From the NCBI GenBank assembly GCA_044238875.1, contig JBIICM010000053.1, positions 1-14,379 of the forward strand: a DNA stretch of 14,379 nucleotides, given 5' to 3'. Both the position numbers and the translations under genes were made by a program. The stretch comes from JAIBAI01 sp044238875. Its GTDB lineage: Bacteria; Bacteroidota; Bacteroidia; M30B66. Shown one piece after another: positions 13,732 to 14,379 of the stretch. The number at the start of each line of letters is the position of its first letter. Position 1 is the stretch's first letter. The notes under the pieces were generated by a model that was not told the DNA's origin, made no database searches, and saw nothing but the letters and a program-made list of their open reading frames with translations.

Positions 13732-14379
13732 TCAGGCCGGCTGATGTTTTGATTTTGAGGCAGCTCCGGCAAAATTCATTATTTTTTCGATAAAATCGTA
13801 AGGTTTGTAACCATTCAGGGCGCACTGATGAAAAATGCAGGTAGCGGGTGTCATGCCGGGTAAGGAATTCACCTCGATAAATACAACTTCAACCTTGCCG
13901 TTTAACCTAACCCTTACAAAAGCATCAATGCGAGCATATCCCCTGATGTTGAGCACCCTCGCTGCTTTTTCGAGTTCCTGCTTCACGATTTCACTGATCT
14001 CCTGCCGGCGACCCGGATCTTTTGCATAACGGGCGGGAGTAATGTTCTGACCCTGACCGGCAAGAAATTTCTCCTCCAGTGAAAGCACCTCTCCTTCTGA
14101 CAAGGCTTCTGAAGCCTCAAAAACTTCGTAGATAATTTCTCCGCCCGCACCGGTATGTGTAAGCATCCCACCAGTTATTTCCAAAAATGTTTCTGCACCA
14201 TCGGCATCAATAAGTGATTCAAGCAGAAATTGGTTCTTGATGGGAAACTCTTCTTTCGTTTTAATGTTTAAAACGGCAGCATCATCCTGGTTCAACGCCT
14301 CCGTGTGGCGAAAAATCAGCCTTGCAAAGGACTCCAGCTCTGCATCGGTTCTGATCTTTTTAACGGCTGAACTGCATCC
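13732..14379 (-). CDS. ddl: D-alanine-D-alanine ligase, C-terminal part (5' end outside window)
   Basis: Ddl uses ATP to join two D-alanines for the peptidoglycan precursor, in the cytoplasm. About 215 residues are visible, running off the right edge with no start. The segment begins at GCSSAVKKI, an ATP-grasp element, and continues through FLAGQGQNITPARYA and GYARIDAFVR to FIEVNSLPGMTPATCIFHQ. The E and N in EVN are the magnesium ligands, and PGMT is the Ddl signature. Between the ATP-binding part and the FLAGQGQN segment there is an extra stretch (EITGGMLTH to ALSEGEVLSLEEK) compared with short E. coli Ddl; I recall this from Bacteroidota enzymes. The missing N-terminal half should hold the first D-Ala site. 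It heads the cluster with the PASTA gene 7 bases downstream. Confidence 0.93.
   Translation of the reverse strand, partial: GCSSAVKKIRTDAELESFARLIFRHTEALNQDDAAVLNIKTKEEFPIKNQFLLESLIDADGAETFLEITGGMLTHTGAGGEIIYEVFEASEALSEGEVLSLEEKFLAGQGQNITPARYAKDPGRRQEISEIVKQELEKAARVLNIRGYARIDAFVRVRLNGKVEVVFIEVNSLPGMTPATCIFHQCALNGYKPYDFIEKIMNFAGAASKSKHQPA

Noticed and set aside
13725..13772. Longer PASTA protein starting at a TTG inside ddl
   Set aside because: The added 16 residues are polar and Pro-rich with no family match; the ATG at 13724 sits 7 bases after the ddl stop, a normal operon spacing.

Overview
The window is a chromosomal segment from a member of the Bacteroidota, genus not identifiable by eye. 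Three things point there: two cell-surface proteins with type IX secretion (T9SS) C-terminal sorting domains, promoters of the Bacteroidota form (a TAnnTTTG -7 box, in the best cases with an upstream TTG or TTTG), and start codons that mostly lack a Shine-Dalgarno sequence. Coding density is very high. No gap reaches 300 bases; the largest are 1499-1655 and 9119-9272, and both hold a recognisable promoter. I see no tRNA, rRNA, CRISPR array, insertion sequence or phage gene.

Layout. Positions 1-1498 (minus strand) hold a LolD/MacB-type ABC ATPase cut by the window edge and an O-methyltransferase-like enzyme. Positions 1539-4463 (plus) hold a promoter and a 935-residue secreted protein with six cysteine-rich PKD-like repeats. 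It ends at a strong hairpin (4486-4517) shared with the converging minus-strand genes. Positions 4526-8106 (minus) read, in transcription order, as an outer-membrane beta-barrel protein, aroB, aroA and a small membrane-anchored protein of unknown function. The first three overlap by about 20 bases each. Positions 8168-10033 (plus) hold a sterol-desaturase-family di-iron hydroxylase and then, from its own promoter, a 71-residue PID-CTERM-like protein overlapping by one base with a 181-residue exosortase. Positions 10041-14379 (minus) are a tight cluster: D-Ala-D-Ala ligase (partial), a stand-alone PASTA membrane protein, a T9SS-sorted surface protein and an RluD-type pseudouridine synthase.

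How the genes work together. AroB and AroA are steps 2 and 6 of the shikimate pathway. Ddl makes the D-Ala-D-Ala end of the peptidoglycan precursor, and its PASTA neighbour probably recognises peptidoglycan or its precursors from the periplasmic side. The most unusual unit is the exosortase with its tiny partner. The partner is almost nothing but signals: a signal peptide, a Pro-rich spacer of about ten residues, a PID motif, a membrane helix and a basic tail. If it is processed as expected, the released product is a very short peptide, or the protein has a non-substrate role. Further points of interest are an alternating A-B pattern in the six PKD repeats, and three genes whose -7 box lies only 4-6 bases before the ATG, suggesting leaderless mRNAs.
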